Assembly: GCA_963920705.1 (NCBI GenBank)
Contig: OY987226.1
Location: 30,601,424-30,665,423 of the forward strand
From: Odiellus spinosus
Taxonomy: Eukaryota; Arthropoda; Arachnida; Opiliones; Phalangiidae
Direction: 5' to 3'
Length of the DNA: 64,000 nucleotides
Below are positions 1 to 11,600 of this stretch, in pieces (position 1 is the stretch's first letter; each line of letters begins with the position of its first letter). The notes beneath the pieces are model-generated. The model was given only the letters and a program-made list of their open reading frames with translations. It was not told the origin of the DNA and searched no databases. The position numbers were made by a program, and so were the translations under genes.

Positions 1-60
1 TAAGATGGTTAAGCCCGGAGGATAGCCACAACACTAATGTTAGTTCAACCTAAACCTACC

Positions 61-136
61 CTTACCAAAATGTGAAACATTTTCATTTTCCAAGCGAAAC
101 CTTTCCATTTTTCAAGCGAAACTTTTCCATTTTTAG
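61..136. repeat. Short tandem repeats outside the foldback terminus (left)
   Basis: Degenerate repeats of about 20-22 bp of the type TTTTCCATTTTTCAAGCGAAAC abut the TAGCTAGACCC core. The mirror copy is at 32546-32615. A longer array of the same type follows the second foldback element at about 58026-58205, so these repeats probably belong to the family ends. Confidence 0.6.
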
Positions 137-639
137 CTAGACCCAACCCTAGTGGGGTCTAGCTACTGTATTCACTGCGGCGTTGGCGTTGGCGTCGGCG
201 TTGTACAAGAAGACGAAATACGTCATCGAATCGAAAAACTTTCGTCTTCTTACCTCTCCGAGTGATTTTTTAGATCGCGGAGAGGTTCTGTCTGTAAGTG
301 ACGTCGGAAGAAGACGTCATCACCCACGGCTTTTACAGTTATTAGCTTCTACCTTGCTGTAAAAGTAGATCCACCACAGCTCATTGAAGAGCAGCAACCG
401 TTACTCGCTTGTTAATTTATAACGATCAACGAACGCGTTATATAGTATATTTTGGATTCGCGTCTATTTTAGCCTTCTGAGGTTATAGCTTTTACTGAAT
501 TGAAACGTAATATTCATTTAAATTAAAATTAAAACAGATTAAATGATTTAACTTAATCTTAAAACCAATGTTGCTGAAACTTAAATTTAATATAAAAGAT
601 ATTTTCGAAGATATTCAATATTTTCTTATATTTTGATTA

Positions 640-1225
640 GATAAAGGCGTGTTTTCACGGGTGTTCAAGATAAAATGAATTAATAAATTTTAGATATTAT
701 GGTACGTTTTCACGGGTATCCAAGATGAGACAATAAAGATTAGATGTAAAGGTGCCTTCACAAGGGTATCCAAGGTAAAAATTAATAAAGATTAGATATA
801 AAGGCGTGTTCACAGGGTATCCAAGATAAAAGGACTTAATAAAGAAGAGATATAAAGACGCGTTTCCAAGATAAAAATGACTTAATAAAGAATAGAATTA
901 AGTCCCGTTCGCACGAGTATCCAAGATAAAATGACAAAGATAATACATAAATGCCTGTTCGCACGGGTATCTAAGTTAAAAATGAATAAATATTAGATAT
1001 AAAGCCACGTTCACACGGGTATCCAAGATAAATTAATAAAGATTAGATATAAATCCGCGTTCAGACGTATCAAAGAAAAATTAAGATTCAATATAAAGCC
1101 GCGTACACACGGGTATACAAGATAAATTAATAAAGATTATATATAAAGCCGCTTTCACACGGGTATCCAAGATAAATTAATAAAGATTAGATATAAAGAC
1201 GCGTTCACAGGTAGCCAAGTTGAAA
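640..1225. repeat. Degenerate tandem array, about 55-bp unit (left arm)
   Basis: About ten divergent units, each with a core like ACGGGTATCCAAGATAAA followed by TTAATAAAGATTAGATATAA. The mirror array is at about 31480-32045, and further copies lie in the second foldback element (55560-55870 and 57005-57165). Next to it at about 1216-1270 sit four 14-bp repeats of TTGAAAAACATGAT. No coding capacity is visible. Confidence 0.85.
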
Positions 1226-2305
1226 AACATGATTTGAAAAACATGATTTGAAAAACATGATTTGAAAAACTTTACGCAACTTCGTGTTTAAAGGAATCTC
1301 GAGACGCGATTCAAATTGTTTAAAGAGCGTTTATGCATGCATAACACGCCCCTGCTATAGCAAATTCTATTCAGCCTCTTTTACAATGTCATGGGTCTAG
1401 CTATTACTATGGGCTTGACCATCTTGTTCAGTCTAGAACCGAAACAGTCATAAGCTCTCTTATAACCTCGACCCCTTATTAACGCGTTCGTGACGACTTT
1501 TTCCCTGTATTGCACGACTCTGGAGATATAAGATATTTTTTCTTAATATATTCTAAGAACCTATAGAACAGTGGAAGAGCGTCTGGCACTCGATCGTAAG
1601 TTGTGCATTATTAAACAGTAGAATGATAAAAAATATCCATTGAATTCGAGTTAATAGAAGGAAAGGTTTAAACGTATATATACGTATACAGGGTGTTTTA
1701 GAAAGGTCTGGAAAAAATGAAGGGGTTCTTCGTGGGGTCAGACTGAGTGAAAAAGGTTTATGAACCTTTAGTCTCACGCGCTGCGTTGCGTAGTTATGAG
1801 CCCTTGAAAATAGTCCTCAAAAATACGAAAAACGACCGAAAGGTGTAGGTAAGATTGTGCCTTTGACCATTATTGTTTTTCTATTTAATTGTGCATAAGC
1901 TAATTATCGAGAGATAAGTGAAACAAGGTGTTTATTAACTAAAAAAAAGCGTATCAACATGTTTAGGAGTGGGCAATCATTAACTTTGGTCAGAAGAACT
2001 TGAACTCAAACTGTGGTTTCGGGTGTTGAAAAGGGAATTTTACAAGACACCATTGTTAATTACCATAATTATCAATTGTTAAATAATCGGAATCAGAATT
2101 ATTTACAAAAATTGTTCGAAATGCATTCCGTCAGCGTTGATACACACTTGAGCCCGTCTAATAAATGTTGCGTATGGTTTCGCAGGCATCAATAATCCTT
2201 TGACGTAGATCTTCCACGTCACGCACTTCACTAACATAAACAAAAGTCCTTAAGGTGGCCCCAAAGAAACAAATAACAAGGGTTTAGGTCCGGAGATCTG
2301 GCTGG

Positions 2306-2962
2306 TCAGGCAACCGTTCCGCCACGACCAATCCACCTCAAAGGGAATGTTTCATTTAGGAAGGCCCTAACTAGGAGAGAAAAATGAGGTGATGTACCGT
2401 CGTGCATAAACCACATGTCTCGTCTCAAGGCCAATGGTACGTCTTCAAGAAGCTCGAACACATTGTCTTGAAGAAACGGGAGATATGCTTCACCATTAAG
2501 CCTTGGCTGCAAAAAGAATGGTCCAATTAAATGGTCACCAACAATTCCGCACCAGACATTTAAGCTGAATTGAACTAGGTGAGCACTAACACTTGTAGCG
2601 TGGGGTTTTGTTGCGCCCACTGATGCCTGTTGTTTTGGGGTAAAATGATGTCTAGATGTTGAGCGATAAACCACTGACAAAAGTCCAGTCTGCTCGGATA
2701 ATCCGTTTCGTTAAGGGCTTGGACCTTCTGTAGATGGTAAGGGTGAAACTGATGTCCTCGGAGTATTCACCAGATAAGAACGTGACTTACTCCCAATTGG
2801 CGTCCAACTCGCCTAGTGCTTGTTCCTGGATCTTCGTCGAAAATGGTGAGTACTTGTTCCTCCACCTCTTCAGGAACGTCTGGAGCTACAGCACCTCGTC
2901 CCGCCGGTTGGATATGTCCACCTTCCCTCAAACGTCTGTCGACAGTTTGGATAGTTTGTTGA
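2306..2962 (-). pseudogene. Mariner-like transposase, minus-strand half
   Basis: Read on the minus strand from about 2960, the sequence encodes an N-terminal helix-turn-helix region (TSTRRVGRQLGVSH, then FHPYHLQKVQAL), then LDFCQW. A deletion removes the first catalytic aspartate block. The gene resumes with LNVWCGIVGDHLIGPFFLQP and the second catalytic block FMHDGTSPHFS. It has an in-frame stop in the helix-turn-helix region and loses frame after RWIGRGG, so the third catalytic block is missing from the open frame. The blocks are typical of the Tc1/mariner family with three acidic residues found in many insects. Inactive. Confidence 0.75.
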
Positions 2963-2966
2963 TTAC

Positions 2967-3579
2967 GGAGAAGACTGGACTTTTGTCAGTGGTTTATCGC
3001 TCAACATCAAGACATCAACTTACCCCAAAATCTTTTAGTTACGGATGAGGCCATTTTTCTCGTGATGGCATATTGAACATGCACAACAGGCATCAATGGG
3101 CGAAACAAAACCCCCACGCTACAAGTGTTAGGGCTCACCAAGTTCAATTCAGCTTAAACGTCTGGTGCGGAATTGTTGGTGACCATTTAATTGGACCATT
3201 CTTTTTGCAGCCAAGGCTTAATGGTGAGGCATATCTCCCGTTTCTTCAAGACAATGTGTTCGAGCTTCTTGAAGACGTACCATTGGCCTTGAGACGAGAC
3301 ATGTGTTTTATGAACGACGGTGCACCACCTTATGTTTCTCTCCTAGTCAGGGCCTTCCTTAATGAAACATTCAATTTGAGGTGGATTGGTTGTGGCGGAA
3401 CGGTTGAGTGGCCAGCCAGATCTTTGAACCTAAACCCTTGTGATTTCTTTCTTTGGGGCCACCTTAAGGACTTCGTTTATGTTAGTGAAGTGCGTGACGT
3501 GGAAGATCTACGTCAAAGGATTATTAATGCCTGCGAAACCATACGCAATACACAAGGGATCTTCGAACGAGTTAGATAA
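2967..3579 (+). pseudogene. Mariner-like transposase, plus-strand half
   Basis: Starts abruptly at RLDFCQWF without the DNA-binding N terminus. It keeps the first catalytic block (LLVTDEAIF), has a stop shortly after, then reads through NVWCGIVGDHLIGPFF, FMNDGAPPYVS, LNLNPCDFFLWGHLKDFV and the C-terminal RNTQGIFERVR. The usual HDGAPPH motif is altered to NDGAPPY, while its catalytic aspartate is kept. The third acidic residue is the D of NPCDFF. It lacks a start and the helix-turn-helix, so it is a remnant. The closest full pattern is the insect mariner type. Confidence 0.75.
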
Positions 3580-4069
3580 TCATTTATTAGACGGGCTCAA
3601 GTGTGTATCAACGCTGACGGAATGCATTTCGAAAAATTTTTGTAAATACTTCTGATTCCGATTATTAAACAATTGATAATTATGGTAATTAATGGTGTCT
3701 TGTAAAATTCCCTTTTCAACACACGCAACACACGTAATAAACCACACTTTGAGTTCAGGTACTTCTGACCAAAGTTTATGATTGCACACTTCTAAACATG
3801 TTGATACGCTTTTTTTAGTAAATAAACACCTTGTTTAACTTATCTCTCGATAATTAGCTTATGCACAATTAAATAGAAAAACAATAATGGTCAAAGGCAC
3901 AATCTTACCTACACCTTTCGGTCGTTTTTCGTATTTTTGAGGACTATTTTCAAGGGCTCATAACTACGCAACGCAGCGCGTGAGACTAAAGGTTCATAAA
4001 CCTTTTTCACTCAGTCTGACCCCACGAAGAACCCCCTTCTTTTTTTCCAGAGCTTTCTAAAACACCCTG

Positions 4070-5019
4070 TATATTCGGATTCTATATTATATGCTTAGGT
4101 TCTATAATTTTTAAATAAAATTAATAAAACTGGTTAAGATAATATTTTCAGATTTCTCTAACCCTTTCAGGGCCCCTTTCTCTATATTACTTCGTAAAAC
4201 TAGTCAATCAGTCATTATTGTTTTTTATAACCATGAGAAGGACTCATACACAATAAGTACTATAAATCATTTCAAACTACCTTTCTCCCTATTAGCTCGA
4301 ATTCAGTGAATATTACATATATTTCTACTGTTTAACATATACAATTTTTGTTGAGATTTTTAGACATAATTATTAAAGTTCAGTTAAGCATACGTTTAAC
4401 CCTTTTGTAGCACATTCAGGCACTTTCCTTTCGATCACTGCAAATAACTTATAAAGTTAAAGGGAAATAAGAAGTGATTTTTTATCTATCACTTAAGGCC
4501 TTTTCTCAGTTTTGAGTTGTGATTTCGGGACGCTAAATGGCGCCATTGGTATTTATACTTATGTAAAGGCATGGAATAATAAGCACAGGAATAGAAATGG
4601 GAACGCAATACCGACCCCATCCGAGAGGCTCACCACCCACAGACGGGAGTGTTAGGGGGGGAAACAAAAAGGGGAACTGGGGTAAAATATTTGTGACGTA
4701 CTTTGAGACACATCATTTGTCGCCCTCTTACCATAGAGGGAAACAATATTAGATTTTTTTTCGCGCGTACCCGAAGAATTTCTTTTCAATAGTTTCTTGA
4801 ATAGTGAAAAACGTGGTCCAAGAAAGGGGGTAGAAACGGGTTTGACGTCACTCTTAAACCCCTCATCCCACGTGGCTCTATGAAACCCCAAACTATCTCC
4901 CGCTAAGCGCACCTGGATCTTCAGTTTTCGCGCGCTTGTTTTAGAAAAAGAGATATTTTACACACAAAAAACCCGAAAACTAAAATGTTCAAAAATAGTT
5001 TCCACAGTGACCATAATTA
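4070..5019. other. Non-coding arm segment with dispersed repeat
   Basis: No supported gene. The part around 4390-4440 carries a dispersed motif (TTTAACCC, then TTTGTAGCACATTCAGG) that also appears at 8030-8240 and 41280-41320. An 86-codon open frame on the minus strand (4652-4912; mirror 27771-28055) has no recognisable domain. The surrounding CpG-bearing sequence, with TTTGGGGTTTCATAGAGCC and GACGTC motifs, looks more like a promoter or MITE body than a coding exon. Confidence 0.5.
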
Positions 5020-5214
5020 TCACAAAACATGATTATTTGATTTAATATCATAATGTGTTAATATATCTTTTCGATTGATTGCTTCTATGCACAGCAAACA
5101 CTTCTGAAGATTTTTAATTGGTTTTGGTACTGGATAATATTTTACTCCACGATTGTACGATTTATTACATTTACTGTAGTTTTTACAATTACGATAAACA
5201 CAATGTTTTCCATT
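5020..5214 (-). pseudogene. THAP-domain exon fragment (left arm)
   Basis: The minus-strand reading gives HCVYRNCKNYSKCNKSY, then KYYPVPKPIKNLQKC. This matches the start of a THAP zinc finger: a Cys pair four residues apart, an aromatic-Pro-x-Pro block, and a later Cys where the conserved Trp normally lies. The C-terminal Cys and His of the C2CH set are absent, no start codon is in frame, and it ends in a TGA. It matches neither of the two P-element THAPs nor the ISL2EU-like THAP in this window, so it comes from a further THAP transposon or gene. Confidence 0.55.
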
Positions 5215-5671
5215 GTTATTGAATACTAAAATTTAAAACTGAAGACAGCCGTTGGTACGTTCCGAACCTTCAAATTCCCGATAGTAAAATTATTTTTAAA
5301 ATCTGGATGGCGCGATAGTAGTTGCTTTATCACGTGATGTAAAACTATCTATCTCGAAGATATTTTAATATTGTTTTTAAATAGTTTATTTAAAGGAATA
5401 CTGACAGTTTATTTGAAAAATCGGGGTTACCTACTGAAAATCCAAGCTTTGGTTTAACCAGATATCGTCTCATTTTTTTTTCCAAAACGATATTTAAATA
5501 ACTCGGAAATTGATTGTTTTAACGAAGTATGAAGTTTTGGTTTTTTGAATTCTACTGCGAGGGAGTGGTTAAAAATGACGTAGGTGAGAAACGTAAACAT
5601 GATTGCCTCTTCCCTCATTCCCCGGCTATACGCGTTTTACGAGGTCACCGCCCAGTTTTTGGATATATGTA

Positions 5672-7752
5672 GTTTTTTGTCAACGCCATCTACTGCAAAA
5701 ATTCAGAACTTCTTAAAGTTATAAAAATGGCGACGTTCTAAGAAAGTTCTAAGAATCAAAAGGTAATTTCCAATAATGTTATAACTACTCATGAAACTTC
5801 AAATGGGATGAAAGACTATATGAATTTAAGTGTATTATTTTCTAGCTCAAGAAAGGGGAGTAAATTTCAAAATGGAAAACGAAATGCTAAAAATAGGTAT
5901 TATCTTTTTAGTCTATTAAATTGACGATACACCAAGGCTTACTCTTTCAATACATGTATTAGGAACTGCATCATTTAAAAATCCATCATTGATCCCAAAA
6001 GAGGAATGGTATGATGATATGGAAAACTGCCCGAAAATAACTAAAGAAAAGATATCTATGTACTTCATTCACGAGCTTGTGACGAGCAGCCAACGGATGC
6101 GAGAAAAGTTTACAAGCCAGTAATTATTTGGAAAGTGGCTGGGTGGGAAAATTGATGTTGGCCAAAGTTTCTGAGGATTTAGTGGCATTGAGAGGTGACA
6201 TAACCCCATCGCAGACCTTAAGAAAAAAGGACCATCGTGCCTGGTTTGTTTCAACACCTGAAGGGACAATTCTTACAGCTTTTTGCACATGTATGGCGGA
6301 AAAAGCTAAAGTATGTAGCCACGTCACAGCATTAATGTTCAAAGTAGATTTTTGGAATTCCGAGTTAGAGAAAGGACCATCGTGCACTGACGGACAAAAT
6401 CAATGGAACTTGGGAACCAAAAGAAAAATAGAGCCACAAGCTTTTGTAGAAATTGAGTTTTCTAAAAATCAAAAAGAAATAGTAAAAGAAAATAAAATGC
6501 CTCTACAATTTTATACTCACGAATCTCTGAGAAAACATTTTTTAAAATCAGATTTAGCCGAATTGGTTTCTTTACCAGGATCAATCATTAATGATGTTTT
6601 ATCAACAAAAATTATTGAAAATCCTATAACTCAAAATATTCTCAGTCCATCAAAAAGACCAAATTTTTCAAACTCTATCGTTCATGGTTCCCACGACATA
6701 AATACTGATGAACCACTTTCATCTGGATCTTTGAAATGCAATGTTTGCCAAAGTTTCTTTAAGAAATTTGTTGATATCGGAGACCGCAGTATTGAAAAAT
6801 TGAAACAAGAAACTATCAAACAAGGAGAGAGTGCATTATGGAGCGAAACGAGACGAATACACATAACAGGCTCAACAGCGAAAGCAATTCCCAAGAAAAC
6901 TACTACGTCACCACAAAATTTCATTAAAAAACATGTTTTCCCAATATTTCGAGGAAATAGTGCAACCATTCACGGCAACAATATGGAGCCTGTAGCAAGA
7001 AACATTTTTAGTGATGAAAATCTTGTACAAGTCGAACAAGTGAGAACAGTGATTTCGGAAACAGAACCATGGTTAAGCGCTAGCCCTGACGGCCTCATTA
7101 GTCATGATAAAATACTTGAATTGAAATGTCCAGCAACACAAGATCTGAAAACCCTAATTAAGAGCAACAAATATGATGTTAGATTGGATAAAAATGGGCA
7201 ATATTATTTACAAGAAAATGGAAAAAATGGTTACTATCTTCAAATACAAATACAACTTTTTTGCACGAAGAGATGTCTCTGCTATTTTTAAATATTTCAT
7301 AGTCAAATTAAAATTCAATTGGAAGACCCTTACAATGAAAAATATATGGAGCAAATGTTAAAAAAAAATGAGACATGTGTATGCTAGTCTTATGTTGCCA
7401 TTTATTGTGGATGCATTTCATAACAAAAAACTAAAATTGCCATTTTTAAGTTCTTTTTACAAAAACAATTGCTATGTTAATTAGCAAATTGTGATATTTC
7501 ATTGTGATATTTATAATTTTTCTGACAAAGTACAAATTTATTTTAAGAACCAATAAACAATTGTTAAAAATTAAATTCTATTTTATTGAATTTTTTGAAT
7601 TTTTACCAGCAATAGTAGATTGCAAATTACATAAAGCTCCGCACACTGTCATAATTTTATCCACTTTTTTTGCAAATGTCAATGGTAAAACTCCTTTTAA
7701 TATTCTATAGTTTTTCAGCTTTCCTATAACTCTTTCAACCTCTATCCTTACG
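5672..7752 (+). mobile_element. ISL2EU-like element, truncated copy (left arm)
   Basis: Begins with the terminus TTTTGTCAACGCCATCTACT (the mirror of the right-hand end of the complete copy) and runs through the SWIM-YqaJ gene to the last roughly 70 bases of the DDE transposase gene, where the arm ends. The transposase half and the other terminus are missing, so this copy cannot be autonomous. See 23313-27010 for the complete element. Confidence 0.78.
6128..7291 (+). pseudogene. SWIM zinc finger + YqaJ-type nuclease (left-arm copy)
   Basis: 387 codons. The start region ESGWVGK follows a frame break: upstream codons for REKFTS and SNYL lie in another frame. Residues about 55-75 hold a SWIM finger (CTC, then VCSH). 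Residues about 220-370 form a YqaJ/lambda-exonuclease-like domain: HITGSTAKA, GNNMEPVARNIF (acidic metal ligand), WLSASPDG and ILELKCP, the D...ExK nuclease motif. The product should process double-stranded DNA ends. The frame stops early at CYF because of a TAA where the right arm reads TAC, so the last roughly 60 residues are lost. All catalytic motifs remain. In ISL2EU-type elements such a nuclease accompanies the transposase. Confidence 0.78.
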
Positions 7753-8432
7753 GACGTATGTATCCCTCTATCTCAACCAAAATTTCATCAGAAACCGTGA
7801 GTTAATTCCTATATAGCCGCGGCTTTTTTTTTTGGCACTAATCATCGTCAGATTCATTGCGGTCCGACCGTCCACTGAAATCGATTTAATACAGAGAAAG
7901 GTAGTGTGATTTAAGGTAATTTGTAATGTAAGAAGACTTTTATCGGGTACAAGTGCTTCTCTAGTTAAACACAGATTTAACTAATGAGAGTGATAAGGTA
8001 TTTGAAGTAATAGAAAGGAAGTTGCCTGAATGGGATACAAAAGGTTTAAACCATAAGCTTGGCTGAGCTTCATTTAACGCATCTAAATTTCTAAACAGAA
8101 AATTTATTTCTTAGACAGTAGAAAGATAAGAAATGTCCATTCAATTCGAGTTAATAGAGAGAAAGGTACCTGAATGAGTTACAAAAGGAATAAAACATAA
8201 GCTTAGCAGAGCATTATTAATTGCATCTAAATGAAAAACAAAATAAATTATTTTATAATTAGTAGATAAGCTATATTTTTTTATAGTATTTTTTAAGGGT
8301 AACTGAAAATTTCATTCACCGCGTTCTTCTACTCGGGTAGCTACTCTTCAGCCCTGTAATTTTGACTATTATAATATATTAGTTGTACCCCATTAAATTC
8401 ACCCTAAACCCTAGATAAAGGATTATTGGTTA
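7753..8432. other. Intergenic, degenerate 120-bp tandem repeat
   Basis: No gene seen. From about 8010 to 8260 a unit of about 130 bp is present twice (GAAAGGAAGTTGCCTGAATG and GAAAGGTACCTGAATGAG mark the two starts). It is related to the dispersed motif at 4390-4440 and 41280-41320. Confidence 0.55.
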
Positions 8433-10202
8433 AAGGCCTAACTTCACTTCTCCCCGTCGAAAAAGGGTTCAAACATCTTGAATTTTAAAAACCATTGTGT
8501 CCACGGAAATTTACTACAAATTTTAAATAAATAGAGACGGATACTTCGTGGGTAATTTTATTTAAGAATGTTAATATTTTTAAAAGCTTAAACGATTTTA
8601 AAAATTTTTTACATTGCAAGCTTTCGGGCCGAAGCCCCTTCTCAAGCGATACTGGTGACCAATTTCGAAAAACATTCTACAATTCACCTCGGTGGGCGTT
8701 AACAAAGATGACAGCGTTTTACCGATTAAAAATATTAACATTCTTAAATAAAATTACCCACGAAGTATCCGTCTCTATTTATTTAAAATTTGTTCAATCA
8801 TCTTTTTTACTTCCCCTACTTACCCCTCTATTGTAAGCTCGCTCTCCCGTCTTCGGGGCTCGAAGAGATTATATATAGCTTCGTATTTGCTTGCCAAAAA
8901 CTAGAGAGAATAGGCCGCTTTTACGTTAAACCATCACTCTATCTTTGTAGCGCGTACGATATTGGCGACGAGAAAGGCGATTCTTACCTTTCCGAGGAGA
9001 AATCGGACTTCGTTTTTTCAAAAATAAAGCGTATATGCGTTTCAAATAAATAAAAATTATATAGGTACGCTAAATAATTCTGGTAATGTTTTGGTATGTA
9101 GCGAGAAAATGGTACTACAGAAGTGAATCCGTGGCCTTGGTCATTGTATTAGAGCTGGCGGGAACTCGATTGGGAGGCGGGGGTAAGGTTACACCATGCC
9201 ACTTCGGTTACTTCGGCGCCCGATCGTCCATTATATTCAGTGTTTTCATACTTTCCTGAGTTTCCTCGAAACAGCTCGAGCACCGTGAAATAATTCGAAT
9301 TTGAAATCAATAGGCCTTATTATAAAATAACCTTGGAAATGGATAAAAGAGCCGTTAAAAAGCACCCGTTTGTATTGAAGATTTTGCCTTTTTCCAAGGC
9401 TGGTTCAAAGTATAGGATTTTCTATACTTTTACCAACCTTGAAACTAACAAATAGAACCCGCGTCTACAGAAGATATTGCCTTTTTCAAGGTTGCTACAA
9501 AAGATAGAATTGTTATCGTCTATTGTGAGATACCAAACTAAAACGGATAGATCGTTTGAGAAATGTAATAAAATATCAACTCATGATATAAAACTAAATA
9601 ATAGGTATTGAATAATTTATTTGAAATTTTTAAAGGAAAGTTTTATTAATTTTTTATATATTTAGGTTTTATTCTTTCCTATATATACCTGAATATATTT
9701 TTTTTAAATTATTCTTTCTTGCATATACCTAAATATCTTTATTTGAAACGCATATATTTATTTTCGAAACCTTACCTCCGCCTCCCAATCGAGTTCCCGC
9801 CCGCTCTAATACAATGACCAAGGTCACGGATTAACTGCTGTAGTACCATTTTCTCGCTACATACCAAAACATTACCAGAATTATTTAGCGTACCTATATA
9901 ATTTTTATTTATTTGAAACGCATATACGCTTTATTTTCGAAAAAACGAAGTCCGATTTCTCCTCGGAAAGGTAAGAATCGACTTTCTCGTCGCCAATATC
10001 GTACGAGCTACGTTACGTGATAGTTTAACGTAAAAGTGACCTATTCTCTCTCGTCTTTGGCAAGCAGGTACGAACCTAAATATAATCCCTTCGAGCCCCG
10101 AAGACGGGAGAGAGAACTTACAATAGAGGGGTAAGTAGGGGAAGTAAAAAAGATGTTTGAACCCTTTTTCGACGGGGAGAAGTGAAGTTAGGCCTTTAAC
10201 GA
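8433..10202. mobile_element. Non-autonomous foldback element with long arms
   Basis: The left end (GTTAAAGGCCTAACTTCACT) and right end (the reverse complement, at 10183-10202) are inverted. Homology continues inward for several hundred bases through a block containing CTTCGGGGCTCGAAG and TACCAAAACATTACCAG. A central unique part lies at about 9190-9770. The left arm is interrupted by the insertion at about 8482-8793. The 87-codon frame at 8790-9053 lies wholly in the arm and looks fortuitous. No transposase. Confidence 0.72.
8516..8793. mobile_element. MITE with perfect 67-bp terminal inverted repeats
   Basis: Starts ACAAATTTTAAATAAATAGA and ends with its exact reverse complement, through about 67 bp at each end around a roughly 145-bp core that contains a hairpin (CGGGCCGAAG). 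Comparison with the uninterrupted arm at 10140-10202 shows that the inserted material starts slightly earlier (near 8482). It is flanked by near-identical 12-mers, TTCAAACATCTT before and TTCAATCATCTT after, consistent with a target duplication. Confidence 0.75.
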
Positions 10203-11408
10203 TTTAAGTTCGGAAATGTGATTGGCTTGAGCGAAATTTGAATTTAAATAAACTAAAGGAAGAATGAACAGGAAAATTTCATTTTTCTATATAAATTAAA
10301 ATAATCCGTAAATGTTTTAAAAAATCCTTGGAAAAAAGTTAACGCAAACTTTTCAATTATTAATATAAATACGATATTTGATGATTTGTGACTGTAGTCG
10401 CGACAAAAAATTAAATTGGTATCTGGTCGTTGAATACTTGTTATCCTATGCGGGTATTCATACAATATCTTGAAATTTAAAACTTGGAATTACAAAATCT
10501 CGGAAGGACAGAATCTCGAATGAATGAAATCGCGTTAGGAAACGATCGCGAATGTACACAAGGGCGATTGAACACATGGGACCTAAATTCGATGGGACGA
10601 AATCTCGACGGGATACAATCTCTAATAGACAACCTTCATGCAAATAGCCCTAAATGCATAGTGAACAATTTCGAATTGACACTTTGTCAAAATCCGGCCT
10701 ATTTATATTAAAGGATAAATGAAAACTGATGTATCACAATATTAGGCTTAAGTTTTGGCTCGCGCGCGACTCTATTTCTCCGCTTTATTATCTTCGGTCC
10801 ACTTTTAAAATTTATTGTTAACGAATTACTCGTGGCGCAATTATGAACTTAGTCTTAAAATAAAGCTTGAAACATACTTCGTATCTCACGGAAATTCCAA
10901 GGCTGCGCCATATCTGGAAGTATTAAAATTTAAATTTGAAACTTAATGTACTGACAAAAAATCAAATCCAGAGGCTCGTTCCACAGCTAGTATGCAATGG
11001 AATAAGGACTAACGCGGAGCGATACGCAGTGTTAAACCTGGCTTTATAGTCCGTCGCGAGACTTGTGGAAAAACCCGGCCATTGTACACCGGCGTACTCT
11101 GCCAGATCAATTAGATGCTTTAGTAAGTTTTTAACCTAAAAGATACGTGTTAGTCTCTTTTTCAAGTCTATTATTAAACTCGGCTTGAGTAGCTGGTGCC
11201 TCGTTATCTACCACGTTTCAATAACTATCTGTTAGCGAATGGATCAAGGTTGAATTATTCAGAACGATGAGGATGGTGGCAAGGTCGATCCGATCCCCAT
11301 GGATCTAACTCATCACTTTTATTGTCAGACTCATTCTTGTCCGAATGATAAATGCATGATTCTGAGCTTTCTGAATCTGATATTTTACTTTTAAACTACG
11401 ATCACTAA
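10203..11408. other. Intergenic with relic repeat
   Basis: No supported gene. The stretch 10750-10950 is a diverged relative of the repeat in the second foldback element (TTATGAACTTAGTCTTAAAA, then AAGCTTGAAAC, then CACGGAAATTCCAAG). Between 10490 and 10630 the motif AATCTCG recurs at irregular spacing. At about 11046 CCGTCGCGAGACTTGTGG resembles the block at 11669. Confidence 0.5.
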
Positions 11409-11600
11409 AAAATAGATTGCTGGGTAAATTGTTTACCACCGTAAATTTGGCCAGATTTTTCCACCAACCTCGCGAAGGGCAACCACCCAGTATAGGCTAT
11501 GCCTCTGTGGTTGCCTTCAACAATTTGTTGAGAAATAAATATTGTTATTATTATTATTATAGCTATTACCAGTTTCAGACGCAACTAAAAATGAACGGAT
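11409..11600 (+). repeat. Probable 3' end of an older LINE with ATT tail
   Basis: A GC-rich segment (AACCTCGCGAAGGGCAACC, then GGCTATGCCTCTGTGGTTGC) ends in GAAATAAATATTGTT followed by ATT repeats. That is how many non-LTR retrotransposons end. No coding part remains. Part of it (11451-11487) is an inverted match to 11665-11700, so a small foldback relation with the start of the next element also exists. Confidence 0.4.

Larger units (their letters stand above)
1689..4069. mobile_element. Chimeric head-to-head mariner-like element (left arm)
   Basis: Both ends carry the inverted terminus CAGGGTGTTTTAGAAAG, flanked by TA dinucleotides (1687-1688 and 4070-4071), the Tc1/mariner target. Inside, a minus-strand transposase body (about 2960 down to 2306) and a plus-strand body (about 2967-3579) diverge from a junction near 2965. 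The element therefore consists of two 3' halves joined head to head, each ending in the same TIR, so it folds on itself. The mirror copy is at 28616-30995. Confidence 0.8.
1..7752. repeat. Left arm of giant inverted duplication
   Basis: The first bases (taagatggttaagcccggag) are the reverse complement of the sequence ending at 32682. Homology runs inward through every landmark of the arm: the TAGCTAGACCC core, the 55-bp array, the mariner, the THAP fragment and the YqaJ gene. It stops at about 7752, where the right arm continues into the DDE transposase gene and the left arm enters unrelated DNA. Arms match closely, with scattered substitutions and small indels, so the duplication is recent relative to the decay of its contents. 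The window begins at the arm edge, so the true outer end on this side cannot be seen. Confidence 0.93.

Noticed and set aside
4652..4912. 86-codon frame in the arms (mirror 27771-28055) as a gene
   Set aside because: No domain, frame differs in length between the arms, and the sequence context looks regulatory or MITE-like.
8790..9053. 87-codon plus-strand frame
   Set aside because: It sits in one arm of a foldback element, and the matching arm near 9900-10150 does not keep the frame.
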